From positions 1 to 16,404 of the forward strand of contig DASYDU010000238.1 of assembly GCA_036499445.1 (NCBI GenBank): DNA of 16,404 nucleotides, given 5' to 3'. Every line of letters begins with the position of its first letter. Positions within the stretch are counted from its first letter, which is position 1. This document shows, piece by piece, positions 1 to 7,711 of the stretch. Both the position numbers and the translations under genes were made by a program. The notes beneath the pieces are model-generated. The model saw nothing but the letters and a program-made list of their open reading frames with translations, had not been told where the DNA came from and did not search any database. This DNA comes from DASYDU01 sp036499445. Lineage in GTDB: Bacteria; Planctomycetota; Planctomycetia; Pirellulales; Lacipirellulaceae.

Positions 1-342
1 TGCGAAACGAACTATGGTCCGCAGCGTCCGCTCGAGGCGGGTTCGACGCTGTCGCAGGCTTTTATTTGTGCCGGGGCGCGGCGGGTGGTGAGCAGCGATT
101 GGAGCGTGGACGACCGGGCGGCATCGCAACTCATCGGCGAATTGATGAATAAGGTGACGAACGATTTGTCGCAAGGTCGCGACGCGGACTACGCCCAGGC
201 CCTCCAAGCTGCGAAAAAGCTGCTGCGTCACGGTCAGCAAACGTCCGCGCCGCGCGATTGGGCCGCCTTTGTGCTGATCGGGCCGCCGACAAGTGGCGAA
301 GATCGGCATCGGCAAGCGCCTTTGGCAACGACGCGTCCGTGA
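1..342 (+). CDS. CHAT-domain (caspase-like) protein, C-terminal fragment
   Basis: Frame 1 is open from the first base to a TGA at 340-342, giving 113 residues of a gene that begins outside the window. The fragment opens with CETNYGPQRPLEAGSTLSQA, then AGARRVVSSDWSVDD, and closes near WAAFVLIGPP. This is the C-terminal half of a CHAT domain: the first residue matches the catalytic Cys of the family's SACE(T/N)xG motif, and the W-x2-FVLIG strand normally ends the domain. The catalytic His would lie upstream. CHAT proteins are clan CD cysteine peptidases, often joined to TPR repeats and found in bacterial signalling or cell-death systems; substrate and partners here are unknown. The last 17 residues (TSGEDRHRQ...) are not typical of the family and may be a free tail. 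The next gene starts 39 nt downstream in the same frame and direction, so co-transcription is likely. Confidence 0.82.
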   Translation, partial: CETNYGPQRPLEAGSTLSQAFICAGARRVVSSDWSVDDRAASQLIGELMNKVTNDLSQGRDADYAQALQAAKKLLRHGQQTSAPRDWAAFVLIGPPTSGEDRHRQAPLATTRP

Positions 343-381
343 AGCCCGGTCACCTGCCTCAAGCATGGAATCAAATCTGCC

Positions 382-3051
382 GTGGCCAAGGCCGTCATCA
401 ATCCGGAAGCTGATTTGCCGTCCCGACCGGGAGACGTGCCGCTTTCGCTCGAGCAGCTGGCCGTGTTGGGCATCTTCGCGTCGTTGAAGAAGGCGCCATC
501 GTTTAATAAATTTCCCGGCACGTACATTCTGCGTCATTACGCGGCGGGCGACGCGATCTGTCGTCAGGGCGAGACCGGTGGGACAGCTTTTTATCTTTTG
601 ACTCCCGCCGACGTCGAGGCACTGCGGAAACAGACGGCTGTGGGCGAAAAGCAATCGACCGGGCAGGCCAACGAGCCGCTGCGCCGCGACTGTGAGCGAA
701 TCCTGAAGCAGATGCGCGCGGCGGGTGCGGCGGGCGCGGTGGAGGGCGAAAGCCCGATCCAGCTCGCCACGGCGCGGCTGCTGCTCGACAAGGCGTCGCA
801 GGCGGCGCCGAGACGCTCGATCTGGCCCTGGTCAAACAAGACTTCGCCTGGGGAGGCCAGTGGGCAAAGTACGCCGGCGTTCATCGCCAACGACGGCCCA
901 GCCGACATTGACTACGCCACCAAGCGGGCGCCGATGTATGCCGGCGAAGTGTTTGGAGAGATGAGCTGCCTGTCGCGGCAGCCGCGCTCGGCAACGGTCG
1001 TCGCCGAGGCAGAGTGCCTGGTGCTGGAGTTTCTACGTAACATTCTCGATCAAATGCGGAAGGATCCGGAGTGTAAGAAGGCGACTGAGAAGAAATATCG
1101 CGAGCGAGTGCTGGAAAATCACTTGCGACAACTTTCGATTTTCAGCTTGCTCAGCGAAGAGGAATTTGCGGAGATCCGCAAACAAGTCGAATTGGTCGAA
1201 GTGCCGCCGGGCGGCGTGATTTGGGATGAAGGGGACGCATCCGATTCATTGCTGGTCGTGCGGAACGGCTCGGTGCAAGTCGTGCAGAACTTTCCTTGGC
1301 GCGTGACGCCGCAGATGGTGACCGATTGGAAAGCGCTTGCCAGTGCGCTCGGTGGACCGGACGCAAAGGCCGGCGGAATCGAGAAGTTACGCACTTCGTT
1401 GCCAAAGCCGCTGCAAGAAAAACTCGCCGCGGTGAGCGGCGAGATTCCCGAAGAGTTGCGTCCGGAAATCGTCCAAAGCCTTGACGAGCTGGCAAAGACT
1501 GACGTGCTCTTATCGGCAAAAGAAGTACAGGCCGAGATGGCGACTGCGACATTTGCGCGAGAAACCGCCGGATATCCGCCGAAGGTCAAGGCCTGGAGCG
1601 GCCTGCAAATTCGGCGCGGCAACCGAGTGCTCTACCATTTACTCTTGCCGGGGGCAGTCGCGCCGGCAGAGCCCATTGGCATCACAAAAGTGTTGCGATA
1701 TGTGAGCCGGGGGGAGACGCTCGGCGAAATGGGGCTGGTTTTGAAGCAGGCTCGGTCGGCGACGTGCGTGGCCTATTCCCATTACGAGTTGGATCGCGAG
1801 GCGACCGCGGTCGAACTGGTTCGCGTGCCCGGGACGGTGGTGACGGAGATGGCCGCGAAGTCGCCGCGGATGCGAGCGGAAATGGAGAAGATAACCGCCG
1901 CGCGGCACAAGAGCGAACCTAGCGTCAAGGATTCGTCGATCAGCGCTTTGTCGCAGTCGAGGCGGGCCGAGGAATTGGGGCTGCTGCAGGGGCAAAACTT
2001 GATGCTCATCGACTTAGATCGCTGCACGCGCTGCGGCGATTGCGTTGAGGCCTGCATTGCCACGCACGATGATGGATATAGTCGCTTGTTTTTGGACGGA
2101 CCGCGCTACGGGAAGTATTTGATTCCCTCTTCTTGCCGCCGTTGCCGCGACCCGGTGTGCATGATCGGCTGCCCGGTCGGCTCGATTCAGCAAGGTAGCG
2201 ACGGCGAAATTCAGATTCGCGAATGGTGCATCGGCTGCAGCCAGTGCGCCGAGCAATGTCCGTACGACTCGATACAAATGCACGCGCTCGGGATCGTGCC
2301 GGACGGCATGTTCGGTTGGCGGTGGACGCAGGAGATCGATCCGGACGACAAGAAGTGGAACACGCTAGGCTATGACGACCGAACGTGGCAAGCGGGGACG
2401 ACGCCTTTCGCATGGAATCTTGGCATGCAAATGGCGGCGCGCGACGCTTCGCCCGACGGTTATGCAGGGCTAGCGACGCGGCGATTTTATTTCCGAGTCA
2501 AGTTCCGCATCGACCCGCAGCAAAATGCGCAAGAGCGAAAGTACCAAGTGTTTGCCACGGCGCAGGGCAATGGATTGTCTATTTATGTGAATGGTGAACC
2601 GCTCGAGTTGAGCCAGGATGCTCCACAAAAGAAACGAAGCCAGTTTATGGCGATCTTTCCTGGCGAGGATTGCAACTTGCCGGAAGGTAAACCGTCGTCG
2701 AACGGTGTTGCGGCGACCAAACCTGAGAAGGTCCTGGCGGGCGTCGGCGAACAAACACCGGTTGCCAAACCAAAGAAGCCAAGCAATTGCATCGAGCTCC
2801 GTAGCGGCGACAATGTGCTGGCAGCGAGTGTCATGGCGCCCAGCGACTTCGATGCGACGCTGCTCGATATCCGCTTGGACGCGTTGCCGCCCGAGGCCGC
2901 GACCGTGGAAGAAAAGTTGGTGACTGAGCGGGCCGTGGTTTGCGATCAATGTAGCAGCCTGTCGGGCGACCGACATGCCTGCGTCTATGCCTGCCCACAT
3001 GAGGCGGCCTTGCGCGTCGACACGTGGGTCAATTTTCCTGACGGCAGCTGA
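382..3051 (+). CDS. Cyclic-nucleotide-binding, four-cluster ferredoxin fusion protein
   Basis: 889 residues from a GTG start, the only usable start after the preceding in-frame stop; no strong RBS. There are two cNMP-binding folds. One spans about 23-225, with a ~100-residue insert and a phosphate-binding cassette with E193 and R202. The second spans about 247-500, with a ~130-residue insert and a cassette with E449 and R458. A DmsB/HybA-like ferredoxin module follows: Cys 548/551/554/558, 585/588/593/597 and 616/619/622/626. The fourth motif (854/857/867/871) comes only after a ~215-residue insert (about 636-850). The insert's start (W..TQEIDPDDKKWNTLGYDDRTWQAG) resembles the jelly-roll domains of beta-galactosidases. 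Sixteen Cys fit four [4Fe-4S] clusters. I see no signal peptide or TAT motif, so it is probably cytoplasmic. Inferred role: electron-transfer protein gated by a nucleotide or other ligand. It has no catalytic oxidoreductase subunit beside it, but converges on a flavoprotein that also carries a cNMP domain. Confidence 0.88.
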   Translation: MAKAVINPEADLPSRPGDVPLSLEQLAVLGIFASLKKAPSFNKFPGTYILRHYAAGDAICRQGETGGTAFYLLTPADVEALRKQTAVGEKQSTGQANEPLRRDCERILKQMRAAGAAGAVEGESPIQLATARLLLDKASQAAPRRSIWPWSNKTSPGEASGQSTPAFIANDGPADIDYATKRAPMYAGEVFGEMSCLSRQPRSATVVAEAECLVLEFLRNILDQMRKDPECKKATEKKYRERVLENHLRQLSIFSLLSEEEFAEIRKQVELVEVPPGGVIWDEGDASDSLLVVRNGSVQVVQNFPWRVTPQMVTDWKALASALGGPDAKAGGIEKLRTSLPKPLQEKLAAVSGEIPEELRPEIVQSLDELAKTDVLLSAKEVQAEMATATFARETAGYPPKVKAWSGLQIRRGNRVLYHLLLPGAVAPAEPIGITKVLRYVSRGETLGEMGLVLKQARSATCVAYSHYELDREATAVELVRVPGTVVTEMAAKSPRMRAEMEKITAARHKSEPSVKDSSISALSQSRRAEELGLLQGQNLMLIDLDRCTRCGDCVEACIATHDDGYSRLFLDGPRYGKYLIPSSCRRCRDPVCMIGCPVGSIQQGSDGEIQIREWCIGCSQCAEQCPYDSIQMHALGIVPDGMFGWRWTQEIDPDDKKWNTLGYDDRTWQAGTTPFAWNLGMQMAARDASPDGYAGLATRRFYFRVKFRIDPQQNAQERKYQVFATAQGNGLSIYVNGEPLELSQDAPQKKRSQFMAIFPGEDCNLPEGKPSSNGVAATKPEKVLAGVGEQTPVAKPKKPSNCIELRSGDNVLAASVMAPSDFDATLLDIRLDALPPEAATVEEKLVTERAVVCDQCSSLSGDRHACVYACPHEAALRVDTWVNFPDGS

Positions 3052-3073
3052 CCACAAGTCGGTGCAACTGCTT

Positions 3074-4729
3074 TCACTTCTCAGGCAGCAATTCAACTGA
3101 TTCGGCGCGCGATTGCCGCGCCGCGTGCGATGCCATGTGCTGGGCGAGGACGCCTTCCATCGTGGCCTTCACTCCGGGGAAGTGGGCCACCAAGGTGTGG
3201 AACGTCTCGCGGGAGACCGAGGCTACGTCCATCGGCGTCTGAGCGCGGAATGTCGCGGTGCGCGCGGTGTCTTCGATCAGTGCGATTTCGCCAATGACGT
3301 CGCCCGGCCCAACGGTATCTTTTACGTCTCCATTCACCTCGATGGTGCCTGTGCCCTCGATCAGGAAGTAAACACGATCGCCGACGTCCCCCTGGTGAAA
3401 AACGATTTCGCCCGGCTGGAAATGCTCGCGTCGCACTTGGGCATTTCGAAAGATGCGGACCTGCGTGATATCGCGAGGCAGAAACATGTCCATGGTCCAG
3501 TCGACGAGAATCCGGGCCTTGCGATCGAGGCCGGGAAACTTCGAGAGATAGATCACCCGCCAAAGCAGCCACGCAAGGATCCCCGACACTCGGATGCCGA
3601 ACACCTCGGCAACGGCCGAGCGCCGTCCCAGGGAGGCGAGCGCGCCGAGCGACTTGAATTGGAACGGCCGCAGCGGAGCTCCATTGATGGTAGCGACGAT
3701 GTTTTGGGCACAGAGGCGTCCTTCGCGGACGGCATGCTGCGCGGTGGGCGGGGCGAAGGTTCCGTCTGGTAGCGGAATCGCGGCACAATCACCCAGCGCC
3801 CACACGTTGCGGTCCTCGTCCGAGTGGAGAAATTGATTGACGGCGATGCGGCCGCCCGATCGGGCGAGCGGCAGGCTGCCGAGCAGCGGATGAGGCTCGA
3901 CCGGAACCGTGGCCACAACGGTCCGCGCTGGAATGGTGGACTTTTGATTTGTCGGCTTGTGCATCACGACCGCGGCTTGCTCGGTGCAGGCGGTGAGCCG
4001 CGTATTGAGCAGAATCTCGACGCCGCGGCGCTCGAGCAGCCGATGTGCGAAGGCGGCCAGCGACGGCTTCATTTCCGGCAAGATGTGGTCAGCGCTCTGC
4101 AGCAGCACGGTGCGAAGGTCTTTGGCCGCGAGACCAGGATAGGCCTTCACCGCATGCATCAAGAAATCGTGCATTTCTGCAATGCACTCCACCCCGGAAA
4201 ACCCGCCGCCAGCAACGACAAATGTTAAGAGTCGGCGGCGTTCTTCCTCGTCGTCGGCAATCGCCGCTTCCTCGAGCACGTGCACGAGATGGTTTCGCAG
4301 CCGCAGTGCGTCGCCCAGATACTTGAACGGGATGGCATGTTGTGCCAAGCCGGGGACGGACTTGTGCGCGAGGTTTGTGCCAAGCGCGATCACCAAATGG
4401 TCGTACTCCAGATCGAGATGCCGCAGTCCGTAACCCGGTGCGAGGCGGACGCGTCGTTGCGCCACGTCGATCGACTCGACTGCGCGGACGTACAGAGTGG
4501 CGTTGGGCACGATCCGCCGGATAGGGCTGATCACGTGGAGAATTTCCAAGGTTCCGGAAATGACCTCCGGCAGCATGGGTTGAAAAACGAGATAGTTTTC
4601 GGGACTCACCAGCGAGATCTGCACGCGGGCGCGATCGGCCTTTCCCAAATAGTGGGACAGATACTTGGCGGCATAGACGCCGGCAAACCCGCCTCCCAAG
4701 ATGACAATTCGGAGATCGCTCTGGGCCAT
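3074..4729 (-). CDS. Type II NADH dehydrogenase-like flavoprotein with C-terminal cNMP-binding domain
   Basis: 551 residues. The N-terminal ~400 residues are an NDH-2-type pyridine nucleotide-disulfide oxidoreductase. The FAD-binding Rossmann motif GGGFAG is at 12-17, the NAD(P)H-binding motif GGGFSG at 174-179, the ALGDCAA FAD motif around 311-317, and PPTAQHAVREG at 327-337. Known NDH-2 enzymes pass electrons from NADH to quinone at the membrane without pumping protons. The hydrophobic/aromatic stretch near 383-400 could help membrane association. Residues ~425-535 form a cNMP-binding domain (FQPGEIVFHQGDVGDR, cassette with E481 and R490, followed by T-A-T), an addition absent from standard NDH-2. 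The start is supported by GAGGTGA 10 nt upstream (4740-4746). Its stop is 22 bp from the stop of the convergent cNMP/ferredoxin gene. Inferred: a respiratory or redox enzyme controlled through its C-terminal sensor. Confidence 0.9.
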   Translation of the reverse strand: MAQSDLRIVILGGGFAGVYAAKYLSHYLGKADRARVQISLVSPENYLVFQPMLPEVISGTLEILHVISPIRRIVPNATLYVRAVESIDVAQRRVRLAPGYGLRHLDLEYDHLVIALGTNLAHKSVPGLAQHAIPFKYLGDALRLRNHLVHVLEEAAIADDEEERRRLLTFVVAGGGFSGVECIAEMHDFLMHAVKAYPGLAAKDLRTVLLQSADHILPEMKPSLAAFAHRLLERRGVEILLNTRLTACTEQAAVVMHKPTNQKSTIPARTVVATVPVEPHPLLGSLPLARSGGRIAVNQFLHSDEDRNVWALGDCAAIPLPDGTFAPPTAQHAVREGRLCAQNIVATINGAPLRPFQFKSLGALASLGRRSAVAEVFGIRVSGILAWLLWRVIYLSKFPGLDRKARILVDWTMDMFLPRDITQVRIFRNAQVRREHFQPGEIVFHQGDVGDRVYFLIEGTGTIEVNGDVKDTVGPGDVIGEIALIEDTARTATFRAQTPMDVASVSRETFHTLVAHFPGVKATMEGVLAQHMASHAARQSRAESVELLPEK

Positions 4730-4739
4730 CGGTTTGCGC

Positions 4740-4746
4740 TCACCTC
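4740..4746 (-). promoter_or_regulatory. Ribosome binding site of the NDH-2-like gene
   Basis: On the minus strand the sequence reads GAGGTGA with a 10-nt spacer to the ATG at 4729. It is one of the few clear Shine-Dalgarno sites in the window and supports the chosen start. Confidence 0.65.
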
Positions 4747-4871
4747 GAGGAAAAGAAAGGCGTCTGCGGCCCTGCGGATGCTGCCGTGCCCGATTCGGTC
4801 GACAAGATTATGCGGTCACCACCGCGATCGAGAGCCCAGCCCAGCCGATCAAGCTAGCACACTCAATCGAC

Positions 4872-4891
4872 TGTCGCAATCGATTGCGACA
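4872..4891. promoter_or_regulatory. Perfect 20-bp palindrome, candidate operator
   Basis: TGTCGCAATCGATTGCGACA is identical to its reverse complement over all 20 bases. It lies in the 169-bp gap between the ABC permease stop (4899) and the NDH-2-like start (4729, minus strand), about 140 bp upstream of that start. A dimeric regulator site is the simplest reading. A terminator is less likely: the permease transcript has no U-run after the stem, and the TTTT lies on the plus-strand side where no gene reads through. Confidence 0.45.
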
Positions 4892-4898
4892 TTTTAAG

Positions 4899-5984
4899 TC
4901 ATCGCCAGCGGAACCAGCGGAGCGCGAGCGCGAACGAGAAGATACCCCAGGCAGCCATGATCGCCACGCGCGGCAACTGAGAGGCGAGCGTGGCCCCTTC
5001 CAGCATCACGGCACGCAGGGCATCGATCAGCGGCGTGAGGGGGGCGGCTTTGATCAGCGGTTGAGCGGCCGCGGGAAAGCGCTCGGATGAAAAGAAAATG
5101 CCTGAGAGGATCCACATGGGCAGCATCACGAGATTCATGAGGCCGGTGACGGTTTCGATTGTTTTGGCGCGGCTGGCCACGAGCAGGCCGATGCCGGAAA
5201 ACATCGTCGCGCCCAGGAGCACGAGCGTCATCACCGCGGACACGCTGCCATGATTAACGACGCCAAACGCGTACCGCGCGAAGAGTAACAGAACGACAAC
5301 TTCGGGCACCATGAACAGCATCCGGCTGAGCATGATGCCCATCAGGAAGTCAATTTTCTTCATCGGCGTGGCAAGGAACCGCTTGAGAAGCTTGCGCATC
5401 CGCATGTCGACGGTGACGAAGCCGACGCCCCACAGGCCGCCGCCCATCAGACTCATGCCCAGAAGGCCCGGCACGAGGAAGTCGATGTAGCGGCTGCCGG
5501 GTTCGTTGACGGGCGTGAGCGTGACATCGGCAACATCCTGTCGTCCGCCGGCGCGTTGCAGCTGGTCGTCGACGGCATTTCGCGCGAGCACGCTCTGGGG
5601 CCGCGTGGGGTCGAAACGGTATTCATAACGCTGGCGGGATATTGCACCGTCGTCCGCCGCGGCCACGACAACCAAGTCAGTTCGGCCAGTCCGGAGACCC
5701 AGGCGAGCTTGTTCCTCGGGCAGAATCTCGGCTTGGAATCGCTCGCTGGTTGTTGCTCCGGCCAGCGCGTCGCGAGTTGTCGCGGCGGCCGGGCCGTCGA
5801 CGACATCGACGACAATTTTTTCCACGCGCTGGTTGCGAAACGCGATGCCGAGCGCGACGGTCATCAAGATCGGAAAGCCGTAGACCCAGAAGAGCGCCTC
5901 CGGCTCGCGCAAAAACTCGCGAACGCGGGCCGAGATCAGTTGGCCGAGGGGCCAATAGCGGCGGTGATGGTCTGGAGAAGGCAT
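4899..5984 (-). CDS. ABC-2 type exporter permease
   Basis: 361 residues with the usual layout of ABC-2 permeases of the DrrB/YbhR-S kind. An N-terminal membrane segment (about 32-50, FWVYGFPILMTVALGIAF) is followed by a large extracytoplasmic domain (about 55-165). A cluster of five hydrophobic segments then fills the C-terminal half (from FLVPGLLGMSLMGGGLWGVGF to AAWGIFSFALALRWF). It forms the membrane channel for an unknown substrate, exporting it by ATP hydrolysis in its partner. The gene lies 30 bp downstream of the ATPase gene and is surely co-transcribed with it. There is no strong RBS; a heptamer repeat sits directly before the ATG. The substrate cannot be deduced, although this class often exports drugs, lipids or polysaccharides. 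Confidence 0.88.
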   Translation of the reverse strand: MPSPDHHRRYWPLGQLISARVREFLREPEALFWVYGFPILMTVALGIAFRNQRVEKIVVDVVDGPAAATTRDALAGATTSERFQAEILPEEQARLGLRTGRTDLVVVAAADDGAISRQRYEYRFDPTRPQSVLARNAVDDQLQRAGGRQDVADVTLTPVNEPGSRYIDFLVPGLLGMSLMGGGLWGVGFVTVDMRMRKLLKRFLATPMKKIDFLMGIMLSRMLFMVPEVVVLLLFARYAFGVVNHGSVSAVMTLVLLGATMFSGIGLLVASRAKTIETVTGLMNLVMLPMWILSGIFFSSERFPAAAQPLIKAAPLTPLIDALRAVMLEGATLASQLPRVAIMAAWGIFSFALALRWFRWR

Positions 5985-6006
5985 TGCGGATTTCGGATTG
6001 CGGACT
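5985..6006 (-). repeat. Short heptamer tandem repeat TCCG(C/A)AA before the permease start
   Basis: On the minus strand the bases leading into the permease ATG read TCCGCAA TCCGAAA TCCGCA(A): three near-identical heptamers, the last running into the start codon. The repeat occupies the place where an RBS would be expected. It is short and may be only a remnant of a simple repeat. Confidence 0.5.
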
Positions 6007-6014
6007 ACAGGAAG

Positions 6015-6971
6015 CTAAGAGTTGTTGGTTGGTTCGTCGCTCAAATGGCGGCCGGCAAGTTTTACGAATACGTCTTCCAGGCTGGCTTGTCGTGTGGTGA
6101 GACCTGTCAGGCGGCGGCTTTGGCTGGCAAGTCGCTCGAGGAGCGCCGGCAATGCGACGTGAGGCTCGCGGACCGAAAGACAGATGCGATCGCCTTCGGT
6201 GCGCGTCGAGATGACCGAGGGCAGATCGGCAAAACTTGAGGCCGCGACGTTGCTTTCGCTGGCGTGGCAGTCGTAAGTGAATTCGATCACGTGTTCGCTG
6301 CCCAGGCTGGCGATCAATTGATTGGGCGTGTCGAGGGCCATGAGCTGGCCGTGGTCGACGATCGCCACGCGATCGCAGAGCCGCTCGGCTTCGTCCATGT
6401 AGTGTGTCGTGAGGAGCACAGTGCGGCCCACGTCGCGAAAGCCGCGGATGATTTCCCATAGCTGGCGTCGGGATTGGGGATCGAGCCCGGTGGTCGGCTC
6501 GTCGAGAAACAAGAGCTCCGGATCGCCGACCAGCGCACAGGCCACGGCGAGGCGCTGCTTTTGCCCGCCGGAGAGATCGCGAACCCATGACTTGCCTTTC
6601 TCTTCGAGCGAAACTTGCGCCATGGCTTGCTCCGGCTCGATCCCTTGCCGGTAGAAGCTGCGGAAGAGCGTAAGCGTTTCGCGGACGCTTAGTTTTTCGG
6701 AGAGCCGCGTCTCTTGCAGCGAAATGCCGATCCGCTGGCGGATCTCTTCATCCTGGCGGCCCCAGCGAAATCCGAGCACCTCGACTTCGCCCGAAGTGGC
6801 ATCGAGCAGGCCTTCGAGAATCTCGATCGTGGTGGTTTTTCCCGCGCCGTTGGGACCCAGCAGGCCGAAGCACTCACCTTGCTCGACCGCCAGATCGAGG
6901 CCGCGAACCGCGTCGACGGGCGGCTTGCCTTCGTAGCGTTTGACGAGTTGCGAACAACGAATGGCGAGCAT
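6015..6971 (-). CDS. ABC transporter ATP-binding protein (ABC-2 exporter)
   Basis: 318 residues with all nucleotide-binding motifs intact: Walker A GPNGAGKTT at 39-47, Q-loop Q86, signature LSGGQ at 133-137, Walker B LLFLDEP at 153-159, and switch His190 in TTHYMDEAERLCD. The C-terminal ~85 residues beyond the core are typical of the DrrA/CcmA-like subfamily and probably contact the permease. The protein works as a dimer on the cytoplasmic face and powers the permease encoded 30 bp downstream. It is divergent from the nuclease-like gene, with 127 bp between the two starts; that gap holds the palindrome CAATCGATTG. No convincing RBS precedes the ATG. Confidence 0.93.
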   Translation of the reverse strand: MLAIRCSQLVKRYEGKPPVDAVRGLDLAVEQGECFGLLGPNGAGKTTTIEILEGLLDATSGEVEVLGFRWGRQDEEIRQRIGISLQETRLSEKLSVRETLTLFRSFYRQGIEPEQAMAQVSLEEKGKSWVRDLSGGQKQRLAVACALVGDPELLFLDEPTTGLDPQSRRQLWEIIRGFRDVGRTVLLTTHYMDEAERLCDRVAIVDHGQLMALDTPNQLIASLGSEHVIEFTYDCHASESNVAASSFADLPSVISTRTEGDRICLSVREPHVALPALLERLASQSRRLTGLTTRQASLEDVFVKLAGRHLSDEPTNNS

Positions 6972-7009
6972 GTTGATCGAAGTTGTTTGCCAGTCTTGAA
7001 CGATTGGGA

Positions 7010-7019
7010 CAATCGATTG
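7010..7019. promoter_or_regulatory. Palindrome CAATCGATTG in the divergent promoter region
   Basis: This perfect 10-bp palindrome lies between the divergent ABC ATPase and nuclease-like genes. It equals the centre of the 20-bp palindrome at 4872-4891, and GATCGACTG or its close match TCGACTG occurs next to both. A shared regulator is possible, but ATCGAT-type palindromes are frequent in GC-rich genomes. Confidence 0.25.
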
Positions 7020-7081
7020 ATCGACTGACCGCAGGTTTTCGGCTACGATGAACCGGTGACCAGTTTAGCCTAAGTTGCGGC

Positions 7082-7087
7082 AGGTGA
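7082..7087 (+). promoter_or_regulatory. Ribosome binding site of the nuclease-like gene
   Basis: AGGTGA lies 11 nt before the ATG at 7099. It favours that ATG over the in-frame TTG at 7075, which has no RBS, and over the GTG at 7084 inside the site itself. Confidence 0.5.
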
Positions 7088-7098
7088 CGACCACTCGT

Positions 7099-7686
7099 AT
7101 GTCTGATGATAAGAAGGCATGTCGGGCGAGTTCCGACCGATCGATGCGGCCGTATTGGCGCGATCTGCGATCGATTTGGATTTGGATCGCGCTGGCTGTT
7201 GTGATCGCTTCCAAGTGGTTTTTCAGCTCGACGGGTCACGCGGGGCCGGAGTCGCTCGCGGAGGGCATCTATGAGGTTCGCCGCGTAATCGATGGCGACA
7301 CGCTTGAGCTGATGACGGGCGCGATCGTCCACGTAGATGGCATCGATCCGCCTGAAACGGTCAAGGAGGACGCGCCGGCCACGCCTTGGAGCTCGGAGGC
7401 GAGCGAGCTTACGAAAGAGTTTGTCGAGCGGGCAGGGGGGCGAGTGGGGCTGACGTTTCCCTTGGAGCGGCGTGATCGACGCGACCGCTTTCTGGCCTTT
7501 GTCTGGAATGGCGATGAGATGCTCAACGAAGAGCTGATCCGTGCTGGGCTCGCCCGCGCCAAAGTCGGTTATAATTACAATAGCGCGATGAAACGGCGAT
7601 TGTCCGACGCGCAGAAAGAGGCCCAACGCGAAGGGCGGGGCATTTGGTCGCGAGACGAATCGATTGTAGATACCGCTAGACCGTGA
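7099..7686 (+). CDS. Membrane-anchored staphylococcal nuclease-like protein
   Basis: 195 residues from the ATG at 7099; an upstream TTG at 7075 would add eight. A short basic N-terminus leads into one hydrophobic segment (about 24-42, SIWIWIALAVVIASKWFF). It is probably a signal anchor placing the rest outside the cytoplasm. The SNase fold follows: VRRVIDGDTLEL (Asp65 and Asp67 of DGD, Thr68), VHVDGIDPPET (Asp83, Glu86), RRDRFLAFV (Arg130, the counterpart of SNase Arg87), and the C-terminal helices. SNases cleave DNA and RNA with Ca2+. At the position of SNase Arg35 (RLLLVDTPE) this protein has His78, so activity may be altered. It is divergent from the ABC operon; no functional link is evident. 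Confidence 0.85.
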   Translation: MSDDKKACRASSDRSMRPYWRDLRSIWIWIALAVVIASKWFFSSTGHAGPESLAEGIYEVRRVIDGDTLELMTGAIVHVDGIDPPETVKEDAPATPWSSEASELTKEFVERAGGRVGLTFPLERRDRRDRFLAFVWNGDEMLNEELIRAGLARAKVGYNYNSAMKRRLSDAQKEAQREGRGIWSRDESIVDTARP

Positions 7687-7711
7687 ATCGCCGCGGCGCG
7701 GCGGAGAATTG

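Noticed and set aside
3113..3772. 219-codon plus-strand frame
   Set aside because: Lies fully antisense to the NDH-2-like gene, whose protein has clear FAD, NAD and cNMP motifs; typical GC-rich shadow frame.
4872..4896. Palindrome followed by TTTT read as an intrinsic terminator
   Set aside because: The T-run is on the plus-strand side, where no rightward gene ends; the leftward permease transcript has no U-run after the stem.
4280..4897. 205-codon plus-strand frame ending near the palindrome
   Set aside because: Antisense to the N-terminus of the NDH-2-like gene and its promoter region; no recognisable domain.
5677..6588. 303-codon minus-strand frame across the ABC gene junction
   Set aside because: Overlaps both ABC genes in another frame, is extremely Arg-rich and has no motif.
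6874..7626. 250-codon minus-strand frame across the divergent promoter region
   Set aside because: Antisense to the nuclease-like gene and overlaps the ABC ATPase; Arg/His-rich shadow.
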